DNA from: JACKII01 sp041687435
GTDB taxonomy: Bacteria; Pseudomonadota; Alphaproteobacteria; Bin95
Direction of reading: 5' to 3'
Assembly (NCBI GenBank): GCA_041687435.1
Contig: JAWLBX010000015.1
Coordinates: 20,245 to 84,244, forward strand
DNA length: 64,000 nt
Made by a program: the position numbers and the translations under genes. The stretch's first letter is position 1, and each line of letters begins with the position of its first letter. The notes under the pieces were generated by a model, which saw only the letters and a list, made by a program, of their open reading frames with translations, had not been told where the DNA came from and ran no database searches. Below, in pieces: positions 31,737 through 40,710 of the stretch.

Positions 31737-34361
31737 CTATTCCGCGGCCCTTGGCGGCGCCGCGTCGCCGATCATTTCAGCTTCGACACGGCCATTCTCG
31801 ATGGTGAAGGTGCGATGCATGGCCTGCGCCTGGCCCGGCTGGTCCAGGATCGCGACGATCCCTCTGGGGGCCTGCGCAGCGACAACGCTTTCGAACAGGG
31901 CCTCGCGCACCGACTCATCGAACACTGATAATGCCTGGTTGACCACCAAAAGGTCCGGCTGTTTCACCAGCGCCCGTGCGAATGCCAGCTTCTGCCGCTG
32001 CACCGCGGACAACCGCCCGCCGCCGACACCCACATGATAGTCCAACCCAACATTGAGGATGGCTTCGCGCAGGTCCAATTCGCTCAGCACCTCGCGGACA
32101 AGCGTGCGCACGCGCACCACACCCTGCGGCTGCCCGAAAGCGACCTTGCCGAACAGGATATTGTCCTGAATGGAACTGGCGGAATTGTAGTGCTCCGGGT
32201 CAAAGAAGGCGACACTGCCCTCCAATTCCGCCGGCAAATGCTCCGCAAACGACCGGCGCGCTTCCAGCAAACGGTCCCGCAAGGCATCGTCGATCAGGCC
32301 AAGACGATGGCGGGCGGGAATCAGGCGGAACGGAAGCGACAGCAGTCTGCGCCGGTCTTCGGCAGTCAACCCTTCCAGCCCCTGACCGCCGCGATCAATC
32401 CTGCCCAGAAGCGCCTGGAATTCCGGCAGGTCTTCGGCTGCGATGAAGCTGAACTGCTCCATCAGTTCTTGCCCCGGCTCGATATCGGCGAACAGTTCCA
32501 CCATGGTTTCTGCCACCTGACGGCCGATGCGGACAAAATCGTCGGTCAGTCCGACGCGGTCCAGCGTCTGCTGCACATAGTCATGCTCGCCCAGGTGTTC
32601 TAGGTCGAACGTGTCGCCAACCGGGGTGCCGAACAGCAAGTTCTCGGCTACGCTGGCGTTGTTGTTGTACAGGTTCAGATCGAATGGTTCGATCAGGCTG
32701 GTCGTACCAGCCTCCTCCACCCGCTCCCGCAGTGTCGCGCGCGCGACAAGCAATTGCTCCGTAAGGTCCGGGTGGGCGTCGGCATTGATTCGGCCACGCA
32801 GTCCGAATTCGTAGATGTCGTCGGACAGCAAGGCATGGTCGATCGTCTCCAGCAGGCGATGCTGCAGGGATGCCGGGTCGGCATCCAGGCCCGCACCGTC
32901 ATAATCGATCCAGTCGCCCTCCAGGTCATAGACACTGTTGCCTGCCGTTTCCGCCTCGGCAATCCAGGCGCGGCGGCTCTCATCGACATCAGCGGGCGGA
33001 TGATTGCGCAGGGCCAGCATCACATTCTCGCGGATGGTGGCGGAAAACAGGTATGGCTGGGCTGCAACATAACCGATGCGCCGCCCAAGCCGTGCTTCCG
33101 GAATCGCCGCCAGATCCTCGTCACCGTATTGCACCCGGCCCGAGGTCGGCACAGCCAGACGCACCAGCAATGGGCCGATCTCCTCCTTGCCGCCGCCACC
33201 GGGGCCGATGATGCCGATTCGCTCGTTCATGGCGAATGTGGCGGAGATATTGTGCAGATAAACAGTCCCATCGTCATCGGCCAGACTGACATTCCGGAAG
33301 GCGACCCGGGTATCGGGCGGAAACGGCGCCGGCGGCGTGTCGTCGGTCGCGTGGAGCTCCGGCGCCAGCATTCCGGGCGGGTCGAATTGTTGAATTACTG
33401 TTTCGTACTTGATCCTGGCGTCCTCCAACTGCTGATAATACGCCAACAGTTCCTTCCACGGCGCATTCATATCCTTGTGGGCGCTGATCACGGCAATCAG
33501 AGCGCCGACGCTCAGATCGCCTTTGATCGCCAGATAACCACCCAGCGAATAGAACAAAAACGGCGTGAACTGTGCGAGAAAGTTATTGAAAAATTTTATG
33601 AAAAATTTGCGGCGAAAAATTTCGTACCGGATGTCGAAGATGATGCCCAGCCGGTGGGAGAACCGCGAAAGCTGATACTGGCTGCTGTCGTTGGTGTGAA
33701 TTTCCGAAATACCGCTGATGCTCTCCCCCAGATGCTCAGACAGGATCCGCACATTCTGCACCCGGCGCTTTGCCAGCAGATTCACCTTTTTCTGCAAGCG
33801 CGGGATCACGACCGCCTGCAAGGGGAACAACGCGACCGCCGCAAGCCCCAGCAACGGATCCTGCATCAGGATGAACGCCAGCAGCGTGACCAGAATCCCG
33901 CCCTGATAAAGTGGCAGGGCGATCGCATCGCCGAAAAACCCGCCCAGCGGCTCCACTTCCTGCGTGACCATGGGGATCAATTCGCCCTGGCTGACGCGGC
34001 GGAAATGCGGCAGGGGAAAACGCAGAATGCGCTCATAGAGGATATAGCGCAGCCGGCGCAGCATCCGCTCGCCCAGCCGCCCCTTCATCACGTTCAGCAT
34101 GTATTTGAACCCGCCATTGATCAATACCAACGCCAGGAACACACCGCAGAGCGTGAACAGATACGGGACATGCTCCAATTCAAAGCCCAGAATCATAACG
34201 GGAAAATCGGCTGGACGTCCTTGGATTGCGCCGTTGACGATCCGCTTCGGCAATTCTGCTTGCAAATAAATGAAAGGAAATGCAGCGAAAGTCAGCAAGA
34301 CCAAAATAATCTGCTGGCGGGCGCTGAAAGCAAAAATGTAGCCAAACAGGGTTTGTTTCAT
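31737..34361 (-). CDS. atypical ABC exporter with expanded, degenerate nucleotide-binding domain
   Basis: An 874-residue half-transporter. The N-terminal transmembrane domain (about 1-310) has exporter features: LRYILYERILRFPLPHF, V-S-Q-G-E-L-I-P-M-V-T-Q-E-V. The nucleotide-binding domain starts near 352. Its Walker A reads GPGGGGKEE (386-394), with the Ser/Thr replaced by Glu. The Q-loop Gln435 is present. About 300 extra residues then separate it from the signature LSAVQ (784-788, normally LSGGQ). Walker B ends LLVVNQA (804-810), with both acidic residues changed to Asn and Gln, and the H-loop position reads ILDQP. The insert repeats the motif that follows the Q-loop: FDLNLYNNNASVAENLLFG (561-579) and FDPEHYNSASSIQDNILFG (720-738). 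ATP hydrolysis is therefore doubtful. It is the first gene of an operon with the cyclic-nucleotide and methyltransferase genes, divergent from a glycosyltransferase cluster. Confidence 0.85.
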   Translation of the reverse strand: MKQTLFGYIFAFSARQQIILVLLTFAAFPFIYLQAELPKRIVNGAIQGRPADFPVMILGFELEHVPYLFTLCGVFLALVLINGGFKYMLNVMKGRLGERMLRRLRYILYERILRFPLPHFRRVSQGELIPMVTQEVEPLGGFFGDAIALPLYQGGILVTLLAFILMQDPLLGLAAVALFPLQAVVIPRLQKKVNLLAKRRVQNVRILSEHLGESISGISEIHTNDSSQYQLSRFSHRLGIIFDIRYEIFRRKFFIKFFNNFLAQFTPFLFYSLGGYLAIKGDLSVGALIAVISAHKDMNAPWKELLAYYQQLEDARIKYETVIQQFDPPGMLAPELHATDDTPPAPFPPDTRVAFRNVSLADDDGTVYLHNISATFAMNERIGIIGPGGGGKEEIGPLLVRLAVPTSGRVQYGDEDLAAIPEARLGRRIGYVAAQPYLFSATIRENVMLALRNHPPADVDESRRAWIAEAETAGNSVYDLEGDWIDYDGAGLDADPASLQHRLLETIDHALLSDDIYEFGLRGRINADAHPDLTEQLLVARATLRERVEEAGTTSLIEPFDLNLYNNNASVAENLLFGTPVGDTFDLEHLGEHDYVQQTLDRVGLTDDFVRIGRQVAETMVELFADIEPGQELMEQFSFIAAEDLPEFQALLGRIDRGGQGLEGLTAEDRRRLLSLPFRLIPARHRLGLIDDALRDRLLEARRSFAEHLPAELEGSVAFFDPEHYNSASSIQDNILFGKVAFGQPQGVVRVRTLVREVLSELDLREAILNVGLDYHVGVGGGRLSAVQRQKLAFARALVKQPDLLVVNQALSVFDESVREALFESVVAAQAPRGIVAILDQPGQAQAMHRTFTIENGRVEAEMIGDAAPPRAAE

Positions 34362-34556
34362 TGTTTTCCCTTGGCGCTGAGGCCAGGCCAGAGCCGGAAC
34401 AACAGGCTACCGGAAAAGCCAACGGCAAACAATCAGTTGGCGGATAACTGCCTTTGAGCGTATATGAAAGGCAGGATAACAGTGCCAGCCATTGGCGGAA
34501 ACGTTTGCGATCAAACACCAATGGAACCTCCGCCCGGCGGGAGCAAGGAGCAGCGT

Positions 34557-35792
34557 ATGCAGGACGCGCTGGCAAATGATGGAGGCAGCAAAAGGCTGCT
34601 GATATACAGTCATGACAGTTTTGGACTTGGCCATTTGCGGCGGTGCCGGGAAATCGCCAACGCACTGGTGGATGCTTACGACAATCTATCGGTTCTGATT
34701 CTGTCCGGATCGCCGATCATCGGCAGCTTTGACTTCCGCCCGCGTGTCGATTTTGTGCGTATTCCCGGCATGATCAAGCTGTCCAATGGCGAATACACCT
34801 CGCACGCGCTGGATATCGCGCCGGAAAAAACTTTGGAGCTGCGCGCCGCGGTGATCAGCGAGACTGCACGGATCTTCGATCCCGACCTGTTCCTGGTCGA
34901 CAAGGAGCCGCTGGGCCTGCGGGGTGAGGTGCGGGCAACCCTGGAATTGCTACGCCTGCGCGGCACTCGAATCGTGCTGGGACTGCGCGATGTGATGGAC
35001 GATCCGGACGCGCTGCAACCGGAATGGAAGCGCAAGCGCGCCCAGCCGGCCCTGCGCGATCTGTATGACGACATTTGGGTCTACGGCCTGCCGCAGATCT
35101 GCGACCCGCTGGAGGGGATCGACCTGCCGGATTCCGTGCGGCGCAAGATGGTCTACACCGGCTATTTGCGCCGGCGGGTTAGCACCTCTCCCGATGCTGC
35201 GGCAGGGCTGGTCGGTACCGAGCCCTATATTCTGGTCACCCCAGGCGGCGGCGGCGATGGCGATGCCCTGGTCGATTGGGTAATCCGCGCTTACGAGACC
35301 GACCCCGCCCAGCCTTACCGCGCGCTGATCGTGTTCGGCCCATTCATGCAGGGCGAGCAGCAACAGGCGTTCCGCCAGCGGATCGAGGGTCTGCCGAATG
35401 TCGAAGCGATCACCTTTTACAATCAGATGGAAACACTGATTGCCGGGGCTACCGGCGTCATTGCCATGGGCGGTTACAATACGTTCTGCGAAATCCTGTC
35501 CTTTGACAAACCGGCCATCATCGTCCCGCGCACCCGGCCACGGATGGAGCAATCGATCCGCGCCGCCAGGGCTCAGGAACTGGGGCTTGTGCGGATGCTC
35601 GACCCGGATGACGGCCGCCCGGCCCGTGTCATGGCCACGGCCATCCGGCAGTTGCCGCAGCAGGGGCGCCCGTCGGACGTCGTGGTGCCGGGGCTGCTCG
35701 ACGGCCTCGACAATGTCAAACGCCTCGTAGGCCGGGCCTTGGAGCAGGGCCGGATCCAGCCCTTGCGCTTTGCCGAGGCGGGCGGTGACTGA
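34557..35792 (+). CDS. MurG-like glycosyltransferase (COG4671 type), first copy
   Basis: A 411-residue GT-B protein. The N-terminal LLIYSHDSFGLGHLRRCREIANAL resembles the MurG-type acceptor loop. The C-terminal donor half has YILVTPGGGGDGDALV, an FYNQMETLIAGATGVIAMGGYNTFCEIL segment and KPAIIVPRTRPRMEQ. ATG 34557 was chosen because AGGAG lies 6 nt before it; longer in-frame starts lack a site. It is paralogous to the protein at 38786-39946 (shared GHLRR/GHLKR, YTGYL/YTGYV and GYNT motifs). It opens the rightward glycan cluster, divergent from the ABC exporter across 195 bp. Donor and acceptor are unknown. Confidence 0.83.
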   Translation: MQDALANDGGSKRLLIYSHDSFGLGHLRRCREIANALVDAYDNLSVLILSGSPIIGSFDFRPRVDFVRIPGMIKLSNGEYTSHALDIAPEKTLELRAAVISETARIFDPDLFLVDKEPLGLRGEVRATLELLRLRGTRIVLGLRDVMDDPDALQPEWKRKRAQPALRDLYDDIWVYGLPQICDPLEGIDLPDSVRRKMVYTGYLRRRVSTSPDAAAGLVGTEPYILVTPGGGGDGDALVDWVIRAYETDPAQPYRALIVFGPFMQGEQQQAFRQRIEGLPNVEAITFYNQMETLIAGATGVIAMGGYNTFCEILSFDKPAIIVPRTRPRMEQSIRAARAQELGLVRMLDPDDGRPARVMATAIRQLPQQGRPSDVVVPGLLDGLDNVKRLVGRALEQGRIQPLRFAEAGGD

Positions 35793-37065
35793 ACCGGCAA
35801 CGGGCAGCAAACCCGGCGGCGTCGCCGTCGTCCTCAAAGGCTATCCGCGCCTTTCCGAAACCTTCATCGCGCAGGAGATCCTGGCACTGGAGCAGCGTGG
35901 ACTGCGCCAGCACATCATCTCGCTGCGCCATCCGACGGATCAGAAACATCACCCGATGCACGCGGCGATCCGCGCGCCGGTGCTCTATCTGCCCGAATAC
36001 CTCTACAAGGAACCGCTGCGGGTGATGCACGCTTGGTGGCAGGTGCGGCGCCGGCCCGCCTTTCGGGCCGTGCGCAGGCAGTGGCTACACGATCTCTGGC
36101 GCGACCGCACGCCGAATCGCGGCCGCCGCTTCGGCCAAGCGCTGGTGCTGGCGGCGGAACTGCCTGCGGACATTGGCCATTTGCATGCCCATTTCCTGCA
36201 CACACCCGCCTCGGTCACCCGCTACGCCGCGGCGCTGTGCGGCCTGCCGTGGAGCGTCTCCGCCCACGCCAAGGACATCTGGACCTCGCCCGAATGGGAA
36301 AAACGCGAGAAGCTGGCGGATTGCGCCTGGGCCGTTACCTGCACCGCTTTCGGCGCGGCGCACCTGCAAGCCCTGGCGTCGGAGCCTGAGCGGGTAGAAC
36401 TGCTGTATCATGGCCTCGACCTCGGCCGGTTTCCGCCGCCGCTGGCCGAACGGGGCGCGCGCGACGGCGGCGATGCCGGCGCGCCGGTCCGCATCCTGTC
36501 GGTCGGGCGCGCGGTGCCGAAAAAGGGGTATGATGACCTGCTGAACGCGCTGGCCCAGCTGCCGCCCGGCCTGGCCTGGCATTTCACCCATATCGGCGGC
36601 GGCAAGCTGGCCGCCCGCCTGAAACAACAGGCAGAGCGGCTTGGCATTGCGGACCGCATCACCTGGCAGGGCTCGCAGGCGCAGGAGGCTGTGGTCGCCG
36701 CCTACCGCGAGGCTGACCTGTTCGTGCTGGCCAGCAAAGTCGCCAGCGATGGCGACCGCGACGGCCTGCCAAACGTGCTGATGGAGGCGCAAAGCCAAGG
36801 CCTCGCCTGCCTCGCCACCACGGCGGCCGGCATTCCCGAACTGATTCGCGACGATGAGACCGGGCGCCTCACGCCGCCGGGCGACCCCGCTGCCTTGGCC
36901 GACGCCCTGGCAGACCTGATCCGCGCACCGCAGGAACGGGCTCGCCTTGGCACTGCAGGAGCGCAGGCGCTGAGCCGCCGTTTCTCGTTCGGGAACGGCA
37001 TTGACCGGCTGGCCCGGCGCTTCGGTCTGACGGCTGGCGCACCGGCCGTCCGTGCCGCGGAATAG
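35785..37065 (+). CDS. glycosyltransferase family 4 protein
   Basis: A 426-residue GT4-type enzyme. The N-terminal VVLKGYPRLSETFIAQEILALEQRG is characteristic of exopolysaccharide GT4 proteins (the PRLSETF motif). The C-terminal donor domain has ILSVGRAVPKKGYDDLL, ITWQGSQAQEAVVAAYREADLFVLAS and DGLPNVLMEAQSQGLA with the conserved Glu. GTG 35785 overlaps the preceding stop (GTGACTGA context), indicating coupling. It probably adds a hexose in the cytoplasm to a lipid-linked or soluble acceptor. Confidence 0.87.
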   Translation: MTEPATGSKPGGVAVVLKGYPRLSETFIAQEILALEQRGLRQHIISLRHPTDQKHHPMHAAIRAPVLYLPEYLYKEPLRVMHAWWQVRRRPAFRAVRRQWLHDLWRDRTPNRGRRFGQALVLAAELPADIGHLHAHFLHTPASVTRYAAALCGLPWSVSAHAKDIWTSPEWEKREKLADCAWAVTCTAFGAAHLQALASEPERVELLYHGLDLGRFPPPLAERGARDGGDAGAPVRILSVGRAVPKKGYDDLLNALAQLPPGLAWHFTHIGGGKLAARLKQQAERLGIADRITWQGSQAQEAVVAAYREADLFVLASKVASDGDRDGLPNVLMEAQSQGLACLATTAAGIPELIRDDETGRLTPPGDPAALADALADLIRAPQERARLGTAGAQALSRRFSFGNGIDRLARRFGLTAGAPAVRAAE

Positions 37066-37080
37066 AGGCAGCAGTCCCGC

Positions 37081-38211
37081 ATGCGGATCGCCTTTTATGC
37101 TCCGCTGAAAGCGCCGGATCATCCAACCCCTTCCGGCGACCGCCGCATCGCGCGCCTGTTGCTCGACGCATTGCAGCGCGGCGGACACGAGGTGCATCTG
37201 GCAGCGCGCTTGCGCTCCCGCGACCCGGCGGGCGACCGACTGCGGCAGGCGCGCCTCGCCGATCTGGGGCAGCGGCTCGCGGCCCGCCTGCTGCGGCGCT
37301 ATGCGGAGGCCAACAGGCCGCCGGATGTATGGATTACCTATCACCTTTACTACAAGGCTCCCGATTGGATCGGCCCGCATGTCGCCGCCGCCTTGGCCAT
37401 CCCCTACATCGCCATAGAGGCCAGCCACGCACCGAAACGTGCTGGCAGCCCCTGGCATCTGGGCCACCGGGCCGTCGAACATGCGGTGCGCCAGGCTGCC
37501 CGTGTTGTTTGCCTGAATCCGAATGACTACGCCTGCCTGGAGCCGCTCGCCGCGGGGCGGATTGCCATGCTGGCCCCGTTCCTCGACCCCACGCCCTATG
37601 CGCCACCTGCCGCCGACACCCGCACGGCTCTGGCCGCGCGCTATGGCCTGCCCATGGCAGAGCCCTGGCTGCTGGCTGTCGGCATGATGCGGACCGGCGA
37701 CAAACTCGCCTCCTACCGGCAACTGGCGGAGGCGTTGCAGGGCTTGCAAGGGCGCCCCTGGCGCCTGATCGTCGTCGGCGACGGCCCGGCGGCGGCGGAG
37801 GTTCGAGCGGCCTTCGCCCCCTTCGCCGGCCGCATCGCCTGGCTTGGCACCCTGGACGAGGCCGCCCTCGCCTGCGCCTATCAAGCCGCCGACATGCTGG
37901 TCTGGCCAGCGGTGCGCGAGGCATTCGGCATGGCGCTGTTGGAGGCCCAGGCCGCTGGCCTGCCTGTCGTTGCCGGCAACACGGATGGCGTGCCCGCCGT
38001 GGTTGCGGATGGTGAGACCGGACTGCTGCCTGCGCCGGGCGACACACGCGCCTTTGCCGCTGCCGTCAACACCCTGCTGGACGATCCCGCCCGGCGTGAG
38101 GCGATGGGGCAGGCTGCGCGGGCGCGTGTTTTGCGGCATCATTCGCTCGACGCCGCAGCAAAACAGCTCGACCGTATTCTGTTGGAGGCCACATGCCGCT
38201 CCTCAGCCTGA
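37081..38211 (+). CDS. glycosyltransferase family 4 protein
   Basis: A 376-residue GT-B enzyme. It starts MRIAFYAPLKAPDHPTPSGDRRIARLL, with a Gly-containing acceptor loop. The donor domain has LLAVGMMRTGDKLASYRQLAEAL, LIVVGDGPAAAEV, IAWLGTLDEAALACAYQAADMLVWPA and EAFGMALLEAQAAGLPVVAG with the E-x7-E pair. The start is 15 bp after the preceding gene. The end overlaps the phosphatase gene by 19 bp. It is part of the same transcription unit as its neighbours. Confidence 0.88.
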   Translation: MRIAFYAPLKAPDHPTPSGDRRIARLLLDALQRGGHEVHLAARLRSRDPAGDRLRQARLADLGQRLAARLLRRYAEANRPPDVWITYHLYYKAPDWIGPHVAAALAIPYIAIEASHAPKRAGSPWHLGHRAVEHAVRQAARVVCLNPNDYACLEPLAAGRIAMLAPFLDPTPYAPPAADTRTALAARYGLPMAEPWLLAVGMMRTGDKLASYRQLAEALQGLQGRPWRLIVVGDGPAAAEVRAAFAPFAGRIAWLGTLDEAALACAYQAADMLVWPAVREAFGMALLEAQAAGLPVVAGNTDGVPAVVADGETGLLPAPGDTRAFAAAVNTLLDDPARREAMGQAARARVLRHHSLDAAAKQLDRILLEATCRSSA

Positions 38212-38789
38212 TCCGGCACGCACCGACCACCTGGAACGAGGCCGGCCTGATCCAAGGCCAGACCGATACGCCACTCAGCGAGACCGGCCGTGCCGCCCTG
38301 CTCACCTGGGAACCGCCGCCGCCCTTGCTCGCCGCGGAGTGGTGGACCAGCCCGTTGCAACGCTGCTGCGACACCGCACGGCATCTGGCAGGCCGTAACG
38401 TGCCCGTAGATGAGCGGCTACAGGAAACCCATTGGGGCGAATGGCAGGGCAAGCGCCTGGCCGACTTGCGCGAGAACCTGGGCGAGGCCATGACCGAGAT
38501 GGAGGGCCGCGGCTGGGATTTTTGCCCGCCCGGCGGCGAAAGCCCCCGCGACGTCTCCATCCGGTTTCAGGCATTCATCCGCGATGTAGCGGCGCGCGAC
38601 CGGCAAACGGTCGCGGTCACGCACCGCGGCGTGATCCGGGTTGCCATGGCGCTGGCCACCGGCTGGGATTTCCTTGGCAAGACACCGGTAAAACTGCAAC
38701 GTCCCGCTGCCCATATTTTCTGGGTGACGCCAGAGGGCATGCTGGAACTGCGCACCGCCAATGCGCCGCTGGGCGAAGTGGCGATATGA
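38193..38789 (+). CDS. histidine phosphatase family protein
   Basis: A 198-residue branch-1 histidine phosphatase. The catalytic LIRHAPTTWNEAGLIQGQTDTPLSETG carries the phospho-accepting His (R-H-A in place of R-H-G). A Glu in ERLQETHWGEWQGKRL acts as acid, and the second His is in AVTHRGVIRVAMAL. Embedded between glycosyltransferase genes and overlapping both neighbours, it probably dephosphorylates a sugar or glycan intermediate rather than acting in central metabolism. That role is inference. Confidence 0.88.
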   Translation: MPLLSLIRHAPTTWNEAGLIQGQTDTPLSETGRAALLTWEPPPPLLAAEWWTSPLQRCCDTARHLAGRNVPVDERLQETHWGEWQGKRLADLRENLGEAMTEMEGRGWDFCPPGGESPRDVSIRFQAFIRDVAARDRQTVAVTHRGVIRVAMALATGWDFLGKTPVKLQRPAAHIFWVTPEGMLELRTANAPLGEVAI

Positions 38790-39946
38790 GCGGCAGGGCC
38801 GGCCCCGCCAGAATTCTGTTCTGGGTCCAGCATCTGCTGGGCATCGGCCACCTGAAGCGGACCTCCACCCTGGCCCGCGCCCTGGCCGATGCGGGATTTA
38901 ACGTGACGGTGGTTTCCGGCGGTTTTCCCGTGCCAGGGCTGCGTCTGGGCCGCGCCAGCTTCGTGCAACTGCCGCCGGTACGTGCGGTCGACCTCTACTT
39001 CAAGGATTTGCGGACCGAGGGCGGCAGACCGATAGACGATGCCTGGCGCGAAACCCGGCGCGCTGCGCTGATGGCTGCCGCCGACGCCATCCAACCCGAT
39101 ATCGTGCTGACCGAGTTGTTCCCCTTCGGCCGCCGGCAAATGGCCTTTGAACTGGAGCCCTTTCTGACTGAAATGCGCGCCCGCGGCGCCTATATCGCCT
39201 GTTCTGTCCGCGACATACTGGTGGCGCCGCCAAAGCCCGAGCGGCTGCTGGAGATGCTGGAGCGCACCGAACGCCTGTTCGACCGGGTGTTGGTACATGG
39301 CGACCCCAACCTGGTACCATTCGAGGAAACCTTTCCGCATAGGGAACGGCTCGGCGACCGCCTCGCCTATACCGGCTATGTGGTCGAGGAGCCGATCAAG
39401 GTCGCAGGCCGGGATGGCGCGGGCGAAGTGATTGTTTCCGCCGGCGGCGGCGCGGTCAGCGAGCCGCTGCTGCGGGCTGCGCTCGCCGCGAAACCGCTCA
39501 GCCAGGCCCGCAGCCTGCCCTGGCGGCTGCTCTGCGGCGCCGGCATCGGCGAGGCCGCGATGCTGGACCTTCAGCATCTGGCCGACCCGGCCACGGTGGT
39601 TGAACCGGCCCGGCCGGATTTCCCCGGCCTGTTGGCCCGCGGCCGCCTGTCGGTCAGCCAAGCCGGCTACAACACCATTATGGATGTACTGGCCGCCGGC
39701 ATTCCTGGCGTCGTCGTGCCCTATGCAGGAGGCCTTGAGAGCGAGCAGACCCTGCGTGCCCGCCGCCTGGCGGAGCGCGGTGTGCTGCATGTGGTCGACG
39801 AGGCCAGCCTGTCGCCCGAAACCCTGGCTGCGGCTATCGACCGGGCGCTGACGGTGCCGAGGCGCGCGCTCGGCAACCTCGCCACAGAAGGCGCGTCCGA
39901 AACCATACGCCTGTTGCGGACTGCGCTGGACAACTGCCGCACATGA
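38786..39946 (+). CDS. MurG-like glycosyltransferase (COG4671 type), second copy
   Basis: A 386-residue GT-B protein beginning ILFWVQHLLGIGHLKRTSTLARALADAG, paralogous to the product of 34557-35792. The C-terminal half has VIVSAGGGAVSEPLL, LSVSQAGYNTIMDVLAAGIPGVVVPYAGGLESEQ and a downstream R-A-R-R-L-A-E-R-G segment, as in MurG/UDP-glycosyltransferase folds. The ATG overlaps the phosphatase stop (ATGA). Both copies in one cluster suggest two sequential, related transfer steps. Confidence 0.85.
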   Translation: MSGRAGPARILFWVQHLLGIGHLKRTSTLARALADAGFNVTVVSGGFPVPGLRLGRASFVQLPPVRAVDLYFKDLRTEGGRPIDDAWRETRRAALMAAADAIQPDIVLTELFPFGRRQMAFELEPFLTEMRARGAYIACSVRDILVAPPKPERLLEMLERTERLFDRVLVHGDPNLVPFEETFPHRERLGDRLAYTGYVVEEPIKVAGRDGAGEVIVSAGGGAVSEPLLRAALAAKPLSQARSLPWRLLCGAGIGEAAMLDLQHLADPATVVEPARPDFPGLLARGRLSVSQAGYNTIMDVLAAGIPGVVVPYAGGLESEQTLRARRLAERGVLHVVDEASLSPETLAAAIDRALTVPRRALGNLATEGASETIRLLRTALDNCRT

Positions 39947-40710
39947 CGGTGTTCGAACCCCTGCTCGCCGAATTGGATGCCTGGGCCGCCGAAGGCAGGA
40001 TGCTGAAATTCTGGTGGCGCGACGATGACGCAACCGAAACCTCGAACGCGCTGACGGCCATGCTGGCTGTCGCCCGGGCCGCGAACATCCCGTTGGCGCT
40101 GGCCGTCATCCCGATGACCGCAACGGAAGGATTGGCAGCCGCCATCGCTCGCACTGAAGGCATCGCCATCTGGCAGCACGGCATCCGCCATGCCAACCGT
40201 GCCGAGCCACCGACCAAGAAGCAGGAACTCATCGCCGCCGATAGAGCGGTGCTGGACGGCCTGCGACAAGGTCAAGCAAGGCTGGCGCAACTGTTCGGGC
40301 AGCGGGCGCAAGCGGTGCTGGTGCCACCCTGGAACCGGATCGGTGCGGGCCTGCTGCCGCACCTGCCAAGGCTGGGCTTCCAAGGGCTATCCACCTTCAA
40401 GCCACGGGGCTCGCCAAGGCCAACGCCCGGTCTGGTGCAGATCAACACTCACGCCGACCTACTCGACTGGCGGGCGGGCGCGGCCTTTCGTGGCGCCGGC
40501 GCCTGCATCGGTGATCTCGTCTCGCACGCGCAGGCAAAACGGCGGCGGTTTGATGATCCGCTGGAGCCGACAGGAATCCTGACCCACCATCTTGTCATGC
40601 AGGCAGATGCCTGGGACTTTCTAACCGGCCTGTTCGCGGCTACAAAAGCGCATCCGGCATGCACCTGGATCTTGCCTGCTTTTTCCGTCTCAGAACCGGA
40701 GTTTGAATGA
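39943..40710 (+). CDS. polysaccharide deacetylase-like protein
   Basis: A 255-residue protein with a carbohydrate esterase 4-like (NodB) layout. The N-terminal FWWRDDDATETSNAL supplies acidic residues, IPLALAVIP follows, and the IWQHGIRHANR segment provides the H-x3-H metal site. A VLVPPWNRIG region resembles the R/P-PxG motif. It has no signal peptide, so it would act in the cytoplasm or on a membrane-linked intermediate. It is coupled to the genes on both sides by 4-bp overlaps. Deacetylation of an N-acetyl sugar in the glycan made by this cluster is the most natural role. Confidence 0.75.
   Translation: MTVFEPLLAELDAWAAEGRMLKFWWRDDDATETSNALTAMLAVARAANIPLALAVIPMTATEGLAAAIARTEGIAIWQHGIRHANRAEPPTKKQELIAADRAVLDGLRQGQARLAQLFGQRAQAVLVPPWNRIGAGLLPHLPRLGFQGLSTFKPRGSPRPTPGLVQINTHADLLDWRAGAAFRGAGACIGDLVSHAQAKRRRFDDPLEPTGILTHHLVMQADAWDFLTGLFAATKAHPACTWILPAFSVSEPEFE

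Noticed and set aside
32754..34457. 567-codon rightward frame opposite the ABC exporter
   Set aside because: I considered whether it explained the degenerate ATPase motifs through coding on the other strand. Its sequence is His/Gln-rich without domains, so it is treated as a shadow.
36085..38142. Long leftward frame opposite the glycosyltransferases
   Set aside because: Shadow of the two GT4 genes; Gly/Arg/Gln-rich composition without domains.
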